Below, one piece after another: positions 22,307 to 30,965 of a stretch of 43,065 nt of DNA. The position numbers and the translations under genes were made by a program. The notes under the pieces are model-generated. The model saw nothing but the letters and a program-made list of their open reading frames with translations, was not told the DNA's origin and made no database searches. This DNA comes from an uncultured archaeon (GTDB lineage: Archaea; Halobacteriota; Methanosarcinia; Methanosarcinales; Methanoperedenaceae). The stretch covers positions 1-43,065 of the forward strand of contig CABMIB010000100.1 of the NCBI GenBank assembly GCA_902386135.1, given 5' to 3'. Each line of letters begins with the position of its first letter. Within the stretch, counting starts at the first letter, position 1.

Positions 22307-22391
22307 CGCCGAGGGGGAGACTTGAACTCCCGAGGGGCAAAGCCCCACAAGCTTTCCAGGCTTGCGCCTTAGGCCGCTAGACTACCTCGGC
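22307..22391 (-). tRNA. tRNA-Ser (GGA)
   Basis: The acceptor stem GCCGAGG pairs with CCTCGGC, followed by a G discriminator at 22307. The anticodon loop reads CTGGAAA (anticodon GGA), and a long variable arm (GTGGGGC..GCCCCT region) marks a class II tRNA-Ser. GTTCAAGTC fits the T loop. CCA is not encoded. A TATA-like TTTATTTAAAATC lies upstream at about 22397-22409. Its 3' end is the likely attachment site of the integrase. Confidence 0.93.
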
Positions 22392-22494
22392 AATGATTTT
22401 AAATAAACAAAATTATCTCAGGGACGCTAATTTGTTCTCAGGCTATATAAAATATTTGACCGCCTAATATAACAATCCATGATTAGAATAAAAA

Positions 22495-22524
22495 AACCAG
22501 TTCTTCATAACAAGAACTCTGGTT
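22495..22524 (-). terminator. Hairpin with T run after the gene at 22523
   Basis: AACCAGTTCTT and AAGAACTCTGGTT pair around CATAAC with a two-base bulge. On the minus strand the hairpin is followed by seven T residues. It overlaps the stop codon of the membrane-protein gene. Confidence 0.55.
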
Positions 22525-23092
22525 ATTCCTGCGGGCCATCAGATTTCCCATCTTTTTCGCATCCCTTCGATTTTTGCCCGAAGTAAAATCCGATTATCGC
22601 TGAGATTGCTCCTCCCAATATAGTCAGAACTGTTTTGAGCGCTTCAATTATAGCTACGTTGGTTTCGATTATGGCATCATTATTCTTTGCGATTATTTCG
22701 ATTATCTTATCCGTTCCTACAGCCTGCGAAGAGTTCTGAGCAGAGGACAAACCTATGGAGCTTAAGTTAGTAGGTAAGGGTCTAAGATTCAATGAAACTG
22801 TTGTCACAATTATGAATACCGCAGCGCTCAGCAGCAGTATAATACCAAATGCCATAAGGGTTCTGGCCAGGCCTTCGATACCGGTGGGATTTCCATTTTT
22901 ATCTTTATTCTGATATGCCTTGTATATATCATAGGATAATGGTACGATCATGACTAAAGCAATTATTATGAGATAAACCATTGATATTGGCAATAAGTAC
23001 GTCAGGATAACTATGGCTATTAGCGATACTATAATCACTATTATAAATTCTAAAGCAATCCCGGGTTTATTTGCATCCACTCCAGCCACCAT
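22523..23092 (-). CDS. Integral membrane protein, unknown, 189 aa
   Basis: This protein has four hydrophobic segments (about residues 14-35, 37-54, 78-101 and 155-172). A loop with KDKNGNPTG separates segments 2 and 3, and a Ser/Asn-rich outer loop (about 105-130) separates 3 and 4. The C terminus is charged. I do not recognise a family. It is monocistronic, ends in a terminator hairpin, and is the first gene on the core-chromosome side of the tRNA. Confidence 0.7.
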   Translation of the reverse strand: MVAGVDANKPGIALEFIIVIIVSLIAIVILTYLLPISMVYLIIIALVMIVPLSYDIYKAYQNKDKNGNPTGIEGLARTLMAFGIILLLSAAVFIIVTTVSLNLRPLPTNLSSIGLSSAQNSSQAVGTDKIIEIIAKNNDAIIETNVAIIEALKTVLTILGGAISAIIGFYFGQKSKGCEKDGKSDGPQE

Positions 23093-23210
23093 AGTAATAG
23101 AGGCAGGACATTATACTAAAATCTTTTGGTGGATTTCTAATAGCAGCCGGCGATTTTTTGAGTCAGTTATAATTACTATCTAAGTGAAATGACAAATTAC
23201 CAGATGATTC

Positions 23211-24206
23211 TTATTCTTTTGCTTTCCACCCTTTCGGATATGTACCGGGCTCAAGAAATACCCTGTCTGTAGTTGCCACGATCCCCGTAGCCGCTTTTAA
23301 TATCTCCACAGATTTCATCTTAGCCAGTCCGAATGATACCGCCTCACCTTTTTGCGTAAATACGGCCACAGGATCTCCTCTTTCGATACCGCTTTCGACC
23401 GTGAGGATACCCGGGGCAGCAAGCTCAGCGCCGTGACAGACCGCATCTATCGCACTGTCGCGTATCACGAGCTTCGGAAGGTGCGAGAGCCCCGCCTCCA
23501 TGGGAAGTATTGCCTTTCTTATTGGCTCTTCATTATTGTTTTCCTTCCACTCAATATAGGCGTCTTTCAGGTCATGGAGCGTTATCATGGTCTCATCCTC
23601 GCGGAAAGGACCGCTTTTGGTGCGCCGCAACTCCTGCATATGCGCACCCGTACCGAGCGCAAGCCCCATGTCGTGGCATAATTTCCTGATATACGTACCT
23701 GCCTGGCATCCCACTTTAAAAAGGACGTTTTTATTTTCGATCTCAAGAAGCTCCAGGTAATATATGGTCCTTGTCCTTGTTTCACGTTTTACTGCTGATT
23801 TGAGAGAAGGCTTCTGGTATATCTCGCCCGTGAACTCGGAAAGAGCGCTTTTGATCATTCTCTCAGGCACTTCCGTATGCAGCTTCATAAGGCATACATA
23901 CTCTTTACCTGCAGTAAGAAGCGCATCTACCGCCTTTGTCGCATCACCCAGCATGATGGGAAGAAGACCAGTGACATTCGGGTCAAGAGTGCCGCTGTGC
24001 CCGGCTTTCTCAATCTCCAGGATCTTTTTGACCCACGATGTAACTTCATGGCTTGTGGGACCTGCAGGCTTATCAAGGTTTATCACCCCTTTCTGTATGT
24101 ACTCCTGTATCGTGCGCTCCGCCGGTCTTTTACCGAACTTCTCATCTGTAGTGTCTTCAGACTTTACCAGCGCCTCTCTTTTTATCTCGGATGGTAGCAA
24201 GTTCAT
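23211..24206 (-). CDS. cbf5: Pseudouridine synthase Cbf5 (H/ACA RNP)
   Basis: This 331-residue protein is the catalytic subunit of archaeal H/ACA ribonucleoproteins, which convert uridine to pseudouridine in rRNA and tRNA. The TruB-family core carries GHSGTLDPNVTGLLP with the catalytic Asp, GVINLDKPAGPTSHEV and VGCQAGTYIRKLCHD. A C-terminal PUA domain (about 250-325) binds the guide RNA. ATG 24206 is chosen because it overlaps the cmk stop in an ATGA; another ATG lies 9 bases upstream. It is the last gene of the adk-DUF106-cmk-cbf5 operon. Confidence 0.95.
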   Translation of the reverse strand: MNLLPSEIKREALVKSEDTTDEKFGKRPAERTIQEYIQKGVINLDKPAGPTSHEVTSWVKKILEIEKAGHSGTLDPNVTGLLPIMLGDATKAVDALLTAGKEYVCLMKLHTEVPERMIKSALSEFTGEIYQKPSLKSAVKRETRTRTIYYLELLEIENKNVLFKVGCQAGTYIRKLCHDMGLALGTGAHMQELRRTKSGPFREDETMITLHDLKDAYIEWKENNNEEPIRKAILPMEAGLSHLPKLVIRDSAIDAVCHGAELAAPGILTVESGIERGDPVAVFTQKGEAVSFGLAKMKSVEILKAATGIVATTDRVFLEPGTYPKGWKAKE

Positions 24207-24724
24207 ACCAGGCATTCAACCGCTTTCATCACTATTTTGCTTATCTCTTCAGCGTCCCACTTGCTGGAATCAATCACCATGTCATACACGGACAGGTCGT
24301 TTATGTCAATATTATAATAACCAAGGTATCGCTCTCTCTCGCACTCTTCTCTTTCCAACGTCTCGGCTATCGCAACAGGGGCAGGTTTGTTCTCCCTCTT
24401 CGCAATGCGCTCTGCCCTTACTTCAACAGGAGCTTTCAGCCATACCTTTAAGTCTGCATCCACAAGAAAACCCGAAAGCCTCCCTTCAAGGATAATGTTG
24501 TCTTTTTCCTTTGCGATTCTTTTCTGCATCGCATCGAGTTCCCTGTCTATATCGCCATTTTGTTTTGCGAGTAAACCGTACTCAGCAAGGCACATGCAGC
24601 GGTCTTCTGCGCATTTCCTGAAAATGTCTCCCATGGAAATATGCTCCATGCCGAGCTTCACGGACAATATGCGTGATAATGTACTCTTGCCGCTGCCTGG
24701 TGGGCCGCTTATCGTTATTATCAA
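24203..24724 (-). CDS. cmk: Cytidylate kinase, archaeal type
   Basis: This 173-residue protein phosphorylates CMP and dCMP. The P-loop reads SGPPGSGKSTLSRILS (about 6-21), followed by MGDIFRKCAE and an IILEGRLSGF strand, as in the short archaeal cytidylate kinases. It starts with TTG at 24724, directly after the DUF106 stop (no intervening bases), and overlaps cbf5. The compact spacing points to one operon. Confidence 0.93.
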   Translation of the reverse strand: MIITISGPPGSGKSTLSRILSVKLGMEHISMGDIFRKCAEDRCMCLAEYGLLAKQNGDIDRELDAMQKRIAKEKDNIILEGRLSGFLVDADLKVWLKAPVEVRAERIAKRENKPAPVAIAETLEREECERERYLGYYNIDINDLSVYDMVIDSSKWDAEEISKIVMKAVECLV

Positions 24725-25321
24725 TTACATACCACCTATATTCAGAGCCTTCCTTGTCATCTGGCTTACCGGGATCGAACATAAGAAGTACCAGAATAGC
24801 CAGTGCTGGAAAGGTCCGATTATATATGTATCTAATTTTTGTACCCCCCAGAAAGGGAAAACCATCACAGCGTTCGGGTTCTGGCTTATAACAAGGTACA
24901 CCCAGTAGAACAGAGGGATCGAGATGACGCTTATATACAGCATCGGTTTGAACTGCTGCTTGAACATTTCCATCTGGTCTGTCATCATTTCCGCCTGCTG
25001 CGCCTGCAGTTTTTTCATTTTCTGGGCATTGTTGGTCAACTGCGCCTGCCTGAACTCTTGCTGTATACTCTTCATTCTCTCCTGAACGCGCCTCATCAGC
25101 TCCCAGTCCATGGTATATTTCTGGATCAGCGAGGCATAAAGCCCTGTTATTGCAGCAAGAATGAATATTATTATATGAATCGGAAGAACCGACAGAAGAG
25201 GATTTAAAACAACCCCCATGGCTTTGCCTATGAAGCCCCTTAAATTGGGGAATAACATGATGCTGAGCAGGAGGAATACTCCGAAGTATAATACTATTTT
25301 GCTTAAAGTTTTTTTAATCAT
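24725..25321 (-). CDS. DUF106 membrane insertase (EMC3/YidC-like)
   Basis: This 198-residue protein has three hydrophobic segments (about 10-28, 38-60 and 125-145) and a coiled-coil cytosolic loop rich in Gln, Lys and Met (RMKSIQQEFRQAQLTNNAQK, MKKLQAQQAEMMTDQMEMFK). That layout is the DUF106 family, distant relatives of YidC, Oxa1 and EMC3 that insert membrane proteins. ATG 25321 is used because it overlaps the adk stop; an upstream in-frame ATG at 25351 would run 38 bases into adk. Confidence 0.9.
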   Translation of the reverse strand: MIKKTLSKIVLYFGVFLLLSIMLFPNLRGFIGKAMGVVLNPLLSVLPIHIIIFILAAITGLYASLIQKYTMDWELMRRVQERMKSIQQEFRQAQLTNNAQKMKKLQAQQAEMMTDQMEMFKQQFKPMLYISVISIPLFYWVYLVISQNPNAVMVFPFWGVQKLDTYIIGPFQHWLFWYFLCSIPVSQMTRKALNIGGM

Positions 25322-25964
25322 ATTTCTCCAGTATTTTTTTGATTTCTTCAAATATCTCCGGGATGTCTTTTCCTCCGTCTACCGTCCGAAGAAGGCCTTT
25401 TCTGGTATAATACTCTATAAGAGGCTGTGTTTGTTTCTTATACACTATTAACCTGTTCCTTATCGCCTCAGGCTTGTCATCCTCGCGCTGGTATAATTTC
25501 CCTTTGCATTTGTCGCATATCTCGTCCTCTTCAGGAGGATTAAATATCATGTGATAGCTCATGCAGCATGATGAACATACCCTGCGCCCTGACAGGCGTT
25601 TAACCAATTCCTCGTCATCAACGTCGATGTTCAGCACCACATCCAGTTTTTTATTAGATTCGGTAAGGATCATCTGGAGTGCATCCGCCTGCGGCACTGT
25701 CCTGGGGTACCCATCCAGCAGGAACCCATTTGAACAATCCGGCTTTGACAGCCTGTCCCTTATGATCGTTATTAAAAGCTCATCCGGGACAAGTTCTCCT
25801 TTTGCCATATAGGATTTGGCCCTTACACCGAGAGATGTATTGTTACTTATATTTTCGCGCAGTATATCGCCTGTAGATATGTGGGGCAGTGAATAATGCT
25901 CCGCGATTTTCTTAGCCTGCGTGCCTTTTCCGGCCCCCGGGGGGCCGAGTAAAATGATGTTCAT
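25314..25964 (-). CDS. adk: Adenylate kinase, zinc-binding long form
   Basis: This 216-residue protein converts AMP and ATP into two ADP. The P-loop GPPGAGKGTQAKKI is at about residues 7-20, the AMP-binding region has STGDILREN and GYPRTVPQA, and the LID domain holds four cysteines in CSSC and CDKC that bind zinc. It is the bacterial-type long form, found in several Methanosarcinales. It heads the adk-DUF106-cmk-cbf5 operon, which in many archaea follows secY; here secY is absent and the iron operon lies upstream. Confidence 0.95.
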   Translation of the reverse strand: MNIILLGPPGAGKGTQAKKIAEHYSLPHISTGDILRENISNNTSLGVRAKSYMAKGELVPDELLITIIRDRLSKPDCSNGFLLDGYPRTVPQADALQMILTESNKKLDVVLNIDVDDEELVKRLSGRRVCSSCCMSYHMIFNPPEEDEICDKCKGKLYQREDDKPEAIRNRLIVYKKQTQPLIEYYTRKGLLRTVDGGKDIPEIFEEIKKILEKYD

Positions 25965-26134
25965 CTTAAATCCATCCCGTAATGGTGAAGTCTATATTAA
26001 AGCTTATTCAAAATTTCCGGTTATTTTAGGATGTGGCAAAAGCCGGAAAAGAATAGTATCGTTGACGGGATATAGGAGGAAACTATATGACGGCTTTTGC
26101 CTATTCATGGCTACGTCAACTGACGATATATACT

Positions 26135-26281
26135 TTACGGCTTTTTAACAGTGTTGGGAAACTCATATCCGCAGTTTGGGCACAGGAGCTGGCTGCATTT
26201 CATGAACCGCGGGCAAGCCCTGCAGCCTTCGTTATCTTTTGTATCAAACCTTGCTCCGCACAGGGGACATTGCGTCATCAT
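26135..26281 (-). CDS. Small zinc-ribbon protein of the feo operon
   Basis: The 48-residue product has seven cysteines: CPLC, then C-RAC, then C, and a final CPNCG pair, giving one or two zinc-binding knuckles. Its start overlaps the feoB stop by 4 bases (ATGA). Short Cys-rich proteins commonly accompany feoB in archaea and bacteria, and may regulate or support Fe(II) uptake. Possible roles are an assembly factor or an iron-sulphur or zinc sensor. Confidence 0.75.
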   Translation of the reverse strand: MMTQCPLCGARFDTKDNEGCRACPRFMKCSQLLCPNCGYEFPNTVKKP

Positions 26282-28284
26282 AATAACTGGAAGTATCCTA
26301 TAAACCTGTAAGCAATCCCGCCGACAATTATTGCCAGTGCGATTGTGAACGCCATGATGCCGCCCGCGCGCTTCCAGCCAAGCTCCCTGCCAAGCACGGC
26401 GATGGTAGCCACACACGGAATATATATGGTGTTCACAAGTGCGTAAACGAATAACTGCGCCGGTGTCATGAACAGCAGCAGGTTCTTTGCGCCTCCCCCG
26501 TAAGCCACTATCGCAAGCGTCACAAACAACTGGAGAGCCAGCTCTTTTCGAAGCACAGCGAATATAAGCGTAAGCCCTGCAACAGCGGGAAGCCCAAGCC
26601 ATCCTTCAACCACAGGCGAAAGAGGCGAGGAGAGCTTCCATAGGTAGCCTGTCTCGTACAGTGCGCCCAGGACAAGAGAACCTATAAGCACTATCGGGAA
26701 TGCCACGAACACGAAATCCTTGAACCTGTACCAGGTCTTCTTTATGATATTCGACATGAGGGGTGCCCTGAACGGGAACATCTCCATAACAAGCCCTGTG
26801 GAACTCCCTGGCATGACGTGATTCAGCCCGATGCCAACCAGGAATACAAGAGCCAGTACGATTATGTAAATAGCGACAGCAGGTTTCCAGCCGACGAATA
26901 ATGAGACCGCGCCAAGGATGACAGCAGTGCGTGCGCTGCACGGTATAAGCGTTATCAGAGTACTGGCTATTGTCCGCTCGCGCATGGTTGTAAGGACCCG
27001 CGTACCGATGATGGCGGGCACATTGCATCCGGCGCCAGCCACAAGCGGGATGATAGCGCGTCCGTGGAGCCCGAACTTGTGCATCAGCCTGTCGGTCAGG
27101 AATGCCACTGAGTTCAGGTATCCCGAATCCTCAAGAAATGCCAGCATGAAATAGAATGTAAGCACATACGGGATCCCAACAGCAAGCGCAGCCAGTATGC
27201 CCGCATCAAAACCCCATATCAGTATTTTGCCGATATGTCCTGCGCCGAAAATATAGAATATCACTCCATCGATCACCGGCGATATACAGGATGACCAGAG
27301 ATTGCTGAATGTCGTTGAGAGCAGGTTGCCGCCGTAGAACAGGAAAGCGAAAATGACCCCCAGGACACCGATAAGTAGAGGAATGCCTGTAAGCGGCGAA
27401 GTTGTATAATCCCAGAGCTTATCGGATGTTACCGGTGCCTCATCGCTCTGTACCTGCGAAGCAATGCTCCCCGCAAGTCCGTGCCTTTCACGGGCGATAC
27501 GCATCGGTGTTTTCTCACCGTGTTTTTTCTGTATATCCCTGCTTATCTTTTTTACTTCTTCAAGAATGGAGCGACTGTTTGTGTTTTTATTTACAAGTTC
27601 TATGAACTCGGTATCCTCTTCAAGCAGAAGTATTGCCAGTGCTCTCGGGTTAATCCCGAAGTCGTATAGTGAAATCATCTCTTCGACTTTCTTTATATCT
27701 GTTTCAATATCAGTCCCGTATTTCAGGTTGTATCTGATTTCAGATTTATTTCCTGCAACATCTACGGCCTTCTGTATCAGTTCGTCAAGACCCTGACCTG
27801 TCGTGGCGATGGTAGGCACCACAGGCACGCCGAGGAGCCTTGATAGTTCCGGTGCATCGATTATGATATTCCTTTTCTCTGCCTCGTCTATCAGGTTAAG
27901 AGCAACGACAAGAGGGATGCGCAGGTCTATGAACTGCAGCGTCATGTACAGGTTCCTTGCAAGGTTAGTAGCGTCAAGGATCATTATTGCAGCATCGGGG
28001 TTGCTATCAAGCACAGCCCTTCGCGCAACCCACTGGTCTTCGGATACCGCGCCGAGAGCATAACTTCCGGGCAGGTCGATTATGCCTATCCGCAGGTCTT
28101 TAAAATTTGTCGTTGCCATATTCAGTTCGACCGTTTTACCGGGATAATTGGCTGTCACGACACCCATGCCTGTCAGCCGGTTGAATATGCTGGACTTGCC
28201 CACGTTAGGATTGCCTGCAAGTACAAAAGTTAAATCCGTATTTCCTTTTATGTCTTTAAGAGCCCCGTGGCATGAAAGCATCAT
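26278..28284 (-). CDS. feoB: Ferrous iron transporter FeoB
   Basis: This 668-residue protein imports Fe(II) across the cell membrane. The N-terminal GTPase has G1 GNPNVGKSSIFN, G3 DLPGSYALGA and G4 NLIDEAEKR, followed by a helical GDI region. The membrane part carries two Gate domains (ALAVGIPYVLTFYFMLAFLE; VVEGWLGLPAVAGLTLIFAV) and about eight helices. ATG 28284 overlaps the dtxR stop (AATGATG); an in-frame ATG 60 bases upstream lies inside dtxR. FeoA is not separate: the regulator gene upstream ends in a FeoA-like domain. Confidence 0.95.
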   Translation of the reverse strand: MMLSCHGALKDIKGNTDLTFVLAGNPNVGKSSIFNRLTGMGVVTANYPGKTVELNMATTNFKDLRIGIIDLPGSYALGAVSEDQWVARRAVLDSNPDAAIMILDATNLARNLYMTLQFIDLRIPLVVALNLIDEAEKRNIIIDAPELSRLLGVPVVPTIATTGQGLDELIQKAVDVAGNKSEIRYNLKYGTDIETDIKKVEEMISLYDFGINPRALAILLLEEDTEFIELVNKNTNSRSILEEVKKISRDIQKKHGEKTPMRIARERHGLAGSIASQVQSDEAPVTSDKLWDYTTSPLTGIPLLIGVLGVIFAFLFYGGNLLSTTFSNLWSSCISPVIDGVIFYIFGAGHIGKILIWGFDAGILAALAVGIPYVLTFYFMLAFLEDSGYLNSVAFLTDRLMHKFGLHGRAIIPLVAGAGCNVPAIIGTRVLTTMRERTIASTLITLIPCSARTAVILGAVSLFVGWKPAVAIYIIVLALVFLVGIGLNHVMPGSSTGLVMEMFPFRAPLMSNIIKKTWYRFKDFVFVAFPIVLIGSLVLGALYETGYLWKLSSPLSPVVEGWLGLPAVAGLTLIFAVLRKELALQLFVTLAIVAYGGGAKNLLLFMTPAQLFVYALVNTIYIPCVATIAVLGRELGWKRAGGIMAFTIALAIIVGGIAYRFIGYFQLL

Positions 28285-28931
28285 TTCACCTTGATCTTCG
28301 AGGCGACCTCTCTTCCAAGTGCGTAACGCGAGCCGGAAACACATACGATGAGCGGTCCTCCGAAAGGTGCCACTTCTTCCACTCTTACGCAGACCCCGGG
28401 TATCAATCCGAGGGATGCAAGGTACTTAAGCATGTTGGGGTCTTCTTCAAAAACGTTGACGATAACTCCCTTGCCTGATGCTTTTAATTCCGAAAGCGGC
28501 CTGACTTTTTCTTTAACCAGTACGCCATCCTTATCAGGGATAGGATGCCCGTGCGGGCAGGTCTTGGGGTTCCCGAGGCTCTCTGCGATACGGTCTTCCA
28601 TCTCCGGACTTATCGCGTGCTCAAGCCTGCACGCCTCTTCATGCACCTCGTCCCATTTGAAACCCAGTATATCAGTAAGCAGGCGCTCGGAAAGGCGGTG
28701 CCTTCGTATGACCTTTTTGGCTATGGATTTGCCCTCCTCGGTCAGGCACACCCCTTTTTCCGTATGCGAAAGCAGACCTTTACCCTCGAGTTTTTTTACC
28801 ATCTCGGAAACAGACGGGGCAGAGAGTTTCAGATGCTCAGCCAGACTTGATGTGGTTACGGGGCGATGCTCCTGCTGGAGTTTATAGATCGATTCGAGAT
28901 ACTCTTCAGTTCTTGGAGTATCAGCTTCCAT
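28281..28931 (-). CDS. DtxR/MntR-family metal-dependent repressor with FeoA-like domain
   Basis: This 216-residue regulator has an N-terminal winged helix (TPRTEEYLESIYKLQQEHRP, then VTTSSLAEHLKLSAPSVSEM), a metal-binding dimerisation domain (HRLSERLL, EACRLEHAIS, CPHGHPIP), and a C-terminal SH3/FeoA-like domain (about 140-216). With iron or manganese bound such proteins repress uptake genes. It overlaps ftr1 by 11 bases and feoB by 4. The palindrome upstream of ftr1 is the probable operator, giving feedback control of the whole operon. Confidence 0.93.
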   Translation of the reverse strand: MEADTPRTEEYLESIYKLQQEHRPVTTSSLAEHLKLSAPSVSEMVKKLEGKGLLSHTEKGVCLTEEGKSIAKKVIRRHRLSERLLTDILGFKWDEVHEEACRLEHAISPEMEDRIAESLGNPKTCPHGHPIPDKDGVLVKEKVRPLSELKASGKGVIVNVFEEDPNMLKYLASLGLIPGVCVRVEEVAPFGGPLIVCVSGSRYALGREVASKIKVK

Positions 28932-29766
28932 ATGTTTTCACCTCCCCGGCTTTTGACGCCGCTGTTACTCTGTAAGTCCTGTATACGAAAAATCCTGTAA
29001 CCAGCCAGTAGCCGATGTAAGCGAGCACTTCAGTTAGCGAGGGGCTTGCATCGAAGCCGAACAGTGATTTAAGACCGCCCCCGATGGGGTTCCCTTCCTG
29101 AAGGGAAGGATATTTGTTTAAGTCCCAGACATGCTCCACCACAGGAGGTACGACTCCTGCCTCGTTGAGTGCATGTATGCCTGTTGCTATTAAACCTGCC
29201 GAGAACAGTACCAGTAATATACTTGTATATTTGAAGAACCTGCCCACATCCATGCGGTGTATCCCTTTGAACATAACGAACGACAGGAATACTACGGCAA
29301 CGACCCCTAGTATGAAACCGAGCAGCGTGTCCAGCGGGGAAGTTATTGCCAGCGTGCCAAGGAAAAGTACGGTCTCTACGCCTTCCCTGAACACCGATAT
29401 GAATGAAAGTGCCGCAATTCCCAGCATCTGGCCTTCCGATATGGAAACATCGATCTTTTCCTGGAGTTCCCCTTTTATCTTCTTTGAGTTCGATGCCATC
29501 CAGAAAATCATGTACGTAAGGACAACAGCAGCGATAAATGCTGCTGAAGCCTCGAACAACTGTTCTGCCGTGCTCTCAAACTCCCCGTATATGAGCTTAA
29601 ATAAGAGAGCCACGCCCGTACTTGCAACCACTGCGCCGATGGTTCCCATATAGAGGTAGCGGTACAGGTCTTTGCGCCCCATCTTAGCCAGATAGGCCGC
29701 GATTATTCCTATTATCAGGGCTGCTTCAAGAGCTTCCCTGAACGTTATTAAAAAGCTTGCTAACAT
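28921..29766 (-). CDS. FTR1-family iron permease
   Basis: This 281-residue membrane protein has seven predicted helices and the two glutamate motifs of the Ftr1/EfeU family, REALEA (about residues 10-15) and REGVE (about 128-132), which bind iron in transit. Known members carry ferric iron, often with a partner oxidase. No oxidase gene is adjacent; the outer loop between helices 6 and 7 is long. It is the first gene of the ftr1-dtxR-feoB-zinc-ribbon operon, pairing an Fe(III) route with an Fe(II) route. Confidence 0.92.
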   Translation of the reverse strand: MLASFLITFREALEAALIIGIIAAYLAKMGRKDLYRYLYMGTIGAVVASTGVALLFKLIYGEFESTAEQLFEASAAFIAAVVLTYMIFWMASNSKKIKGELQEKIDVSISEGQMLGIAALSFISVFREGVETVLFLGTLAITSPLDTLLGFILGVVAVVFLSFVMFKGIHRMDVGRFFKYTSILLVLFSAGLIATGIHALNEAGVVPPVVEHVWDLNKYPSLQEGNPIGGGLKSLFGFDASPSLTEVLAYIGYWLVTGFFVYRTYRVTAASKAGEVKTYGS

Positions 29767-29783
29767 GTTTTTTCCTTCATTGA

Positions 29784-29838
29784 TTAGGTATACCTAACTG
29801 TAATATTTTGTATACCTATATACTTTTCTGGTATCCTA
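29784..29838 (-). promoter_or_regulatory. Iron operon promoter with DtxR-type palindrome
   Basis: TTAGGTATACCTAA (29784-29797) is a perfect 14-bp palindrome. Related half-sites, TGTATACCTA (about 29809-29818) and GGTATCCTAA (about 29831-29840), follow. On the minus strand a TATA box (AAAGTATATAGG, about 29814-29825) would place transcription start on or near the palindrome, so a bound regulator would block it. Confidence 0.7.
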
Positions 29839-29946
29839 ATAAAATAATTAGGCTGATATAAATCATGGCGAGGAGTATGATTTTTAACTCTGAACATTAA
29901 GGTTGCGGTAAAGATTTAAAACCTGAGGTTCACTTACGGAAAATAT

Positions 29947-30909
29947 ATGAATATTGGAAAATTAAGGCTGGATGGAACTCTTGTTCTTGCCCCCATGTCC
30001 CTTGTGACGAACCTGCCGTTCAGGCTGCTGTGCAAGAAATACGGGGCAGCGCTTGTATACTCGGAGATGACCTTCTCCGAAGCGATCCTGCGGCAAAACG
30101 AGACGAGCATAGCAAGAGGTTTTACATGCGCCGAAGAGAGACCTCTGGGAATCCAGTTGCTGGGCGGAAACGCCGATTCGATAGTCCGCTCGGCTCGTAT
30201 CGTAACTAAAATATTCAGGCCTGAGATTATAGATATAAACCTTGGCTGCCCGGCCCAGAACGTTATCAAAAATGAGTGCGGTGCAGCGCTTTTAAAGAAG
30301 CCGGAAACAGTCATGGAAATAGTAGAGGCGCTTTCCGGCTCTCTGGAAGTCCCGGTCACCGCAAAAATGAGAGTCCTGAATAGCTTTGAGGAGACGCTGA
30401 AGCTCGCGCGGTTGATCGAAAAAGCAGGCGCTGATGCACTCATAGTTCACGGGAGGACACAAAAGCAGCAGTATTCAGGGAAATCCAACTATGAATCTAT
30501 TAAAAATATAAAGAGAGAGCTTTCTATCCCTGTAATTGCCAACGGGGATATCATTGATGAAAAAACTGCCAAGTACGTGCTTGAATATACGCAATGCGAC
30601 GGGCTTATGATAGGCAGGGCTGCGATGGGCAACCCACATATTTTCAGGAGGCTTGGACATTACCTGGATACAGGGGAACTATTGCCTCCCCAGACGCTGA
30701 GTGAACGGCTGGATGATTTTTTTGAATATGCAGGGCTATGCCGTAAGTATGGATTACTTGGGTTCAGGGATATAGTCGTAAAAGCCCAGTGGTTCACAAA
30801 AGGCATGAAAAATGTAAAACCTGTGCGAGTGAAGATAAACAGGATGACTGACATAGATTCGGTATTGAGGGTCATGGAGGGACTGAGGGCTGATGCCGCG
30901 GGAGACTGA
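29947..30909 (+). CDS. dus: tRNA-dihydrouridine synthase
   Basis: This 320-residue TIM-barrel flavoprotein reduces uridine to dihydrouridine in tRNA. Visible motifs are LVLAPMSLVTNLPFRLLC at the FMN-binding start, GIQLLGG, the catalytic INLGCPAQNVIKNECGAALL with its Cys, a KMRVL strand, VHGRTQKQQYSG, and ANGDI plus GLMIGRAAMGNP for phosphate binding. It is transcribed away from the iron operon, with a ~180-base shared upstream region. Confidence 0.93.
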   Translation: MNIGKLRLDGTLVLAPMSLVTNLPFRLLCKKYGAALVYSEMTFSEAILRQNETSIARGFTCAEERPLGIQLLGGNADSIVRSARIVTKIFRPEIIDINLGCPAQNVIKNECGAALLKKPETVMEIVEALSGSLEVPVTAKMRVLNSFEETLKLARLIEKAGADALIVHGRTQKQQYSGKSNYESIKNIKRELSIPVIANGDIIDEKTAKYVLEYTQCDGLMIGRAAMGNPHIFRRLGHYLDTGELLPPQTLSERLDDFFEYAGLCRKYGLLGFRDIVVKAQWFTKGMKNVKPVRVKINRMTDIDSVLRVMEGLRADAAGD

Positions 30910-30965
30910 TAGAATTGGCTATCCTACCATAACTTTAATACATCAACCTCCTATTCCAAACCCAT

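Noticed and set aside
26087-26311. 74-codon plus ORF with a good GGAGGA site before its ATG
   Set aside because: It lies antisense over the zinc-ribbon gene and feoB end, whose motifs are clear; the purine-rich site is likely chance.
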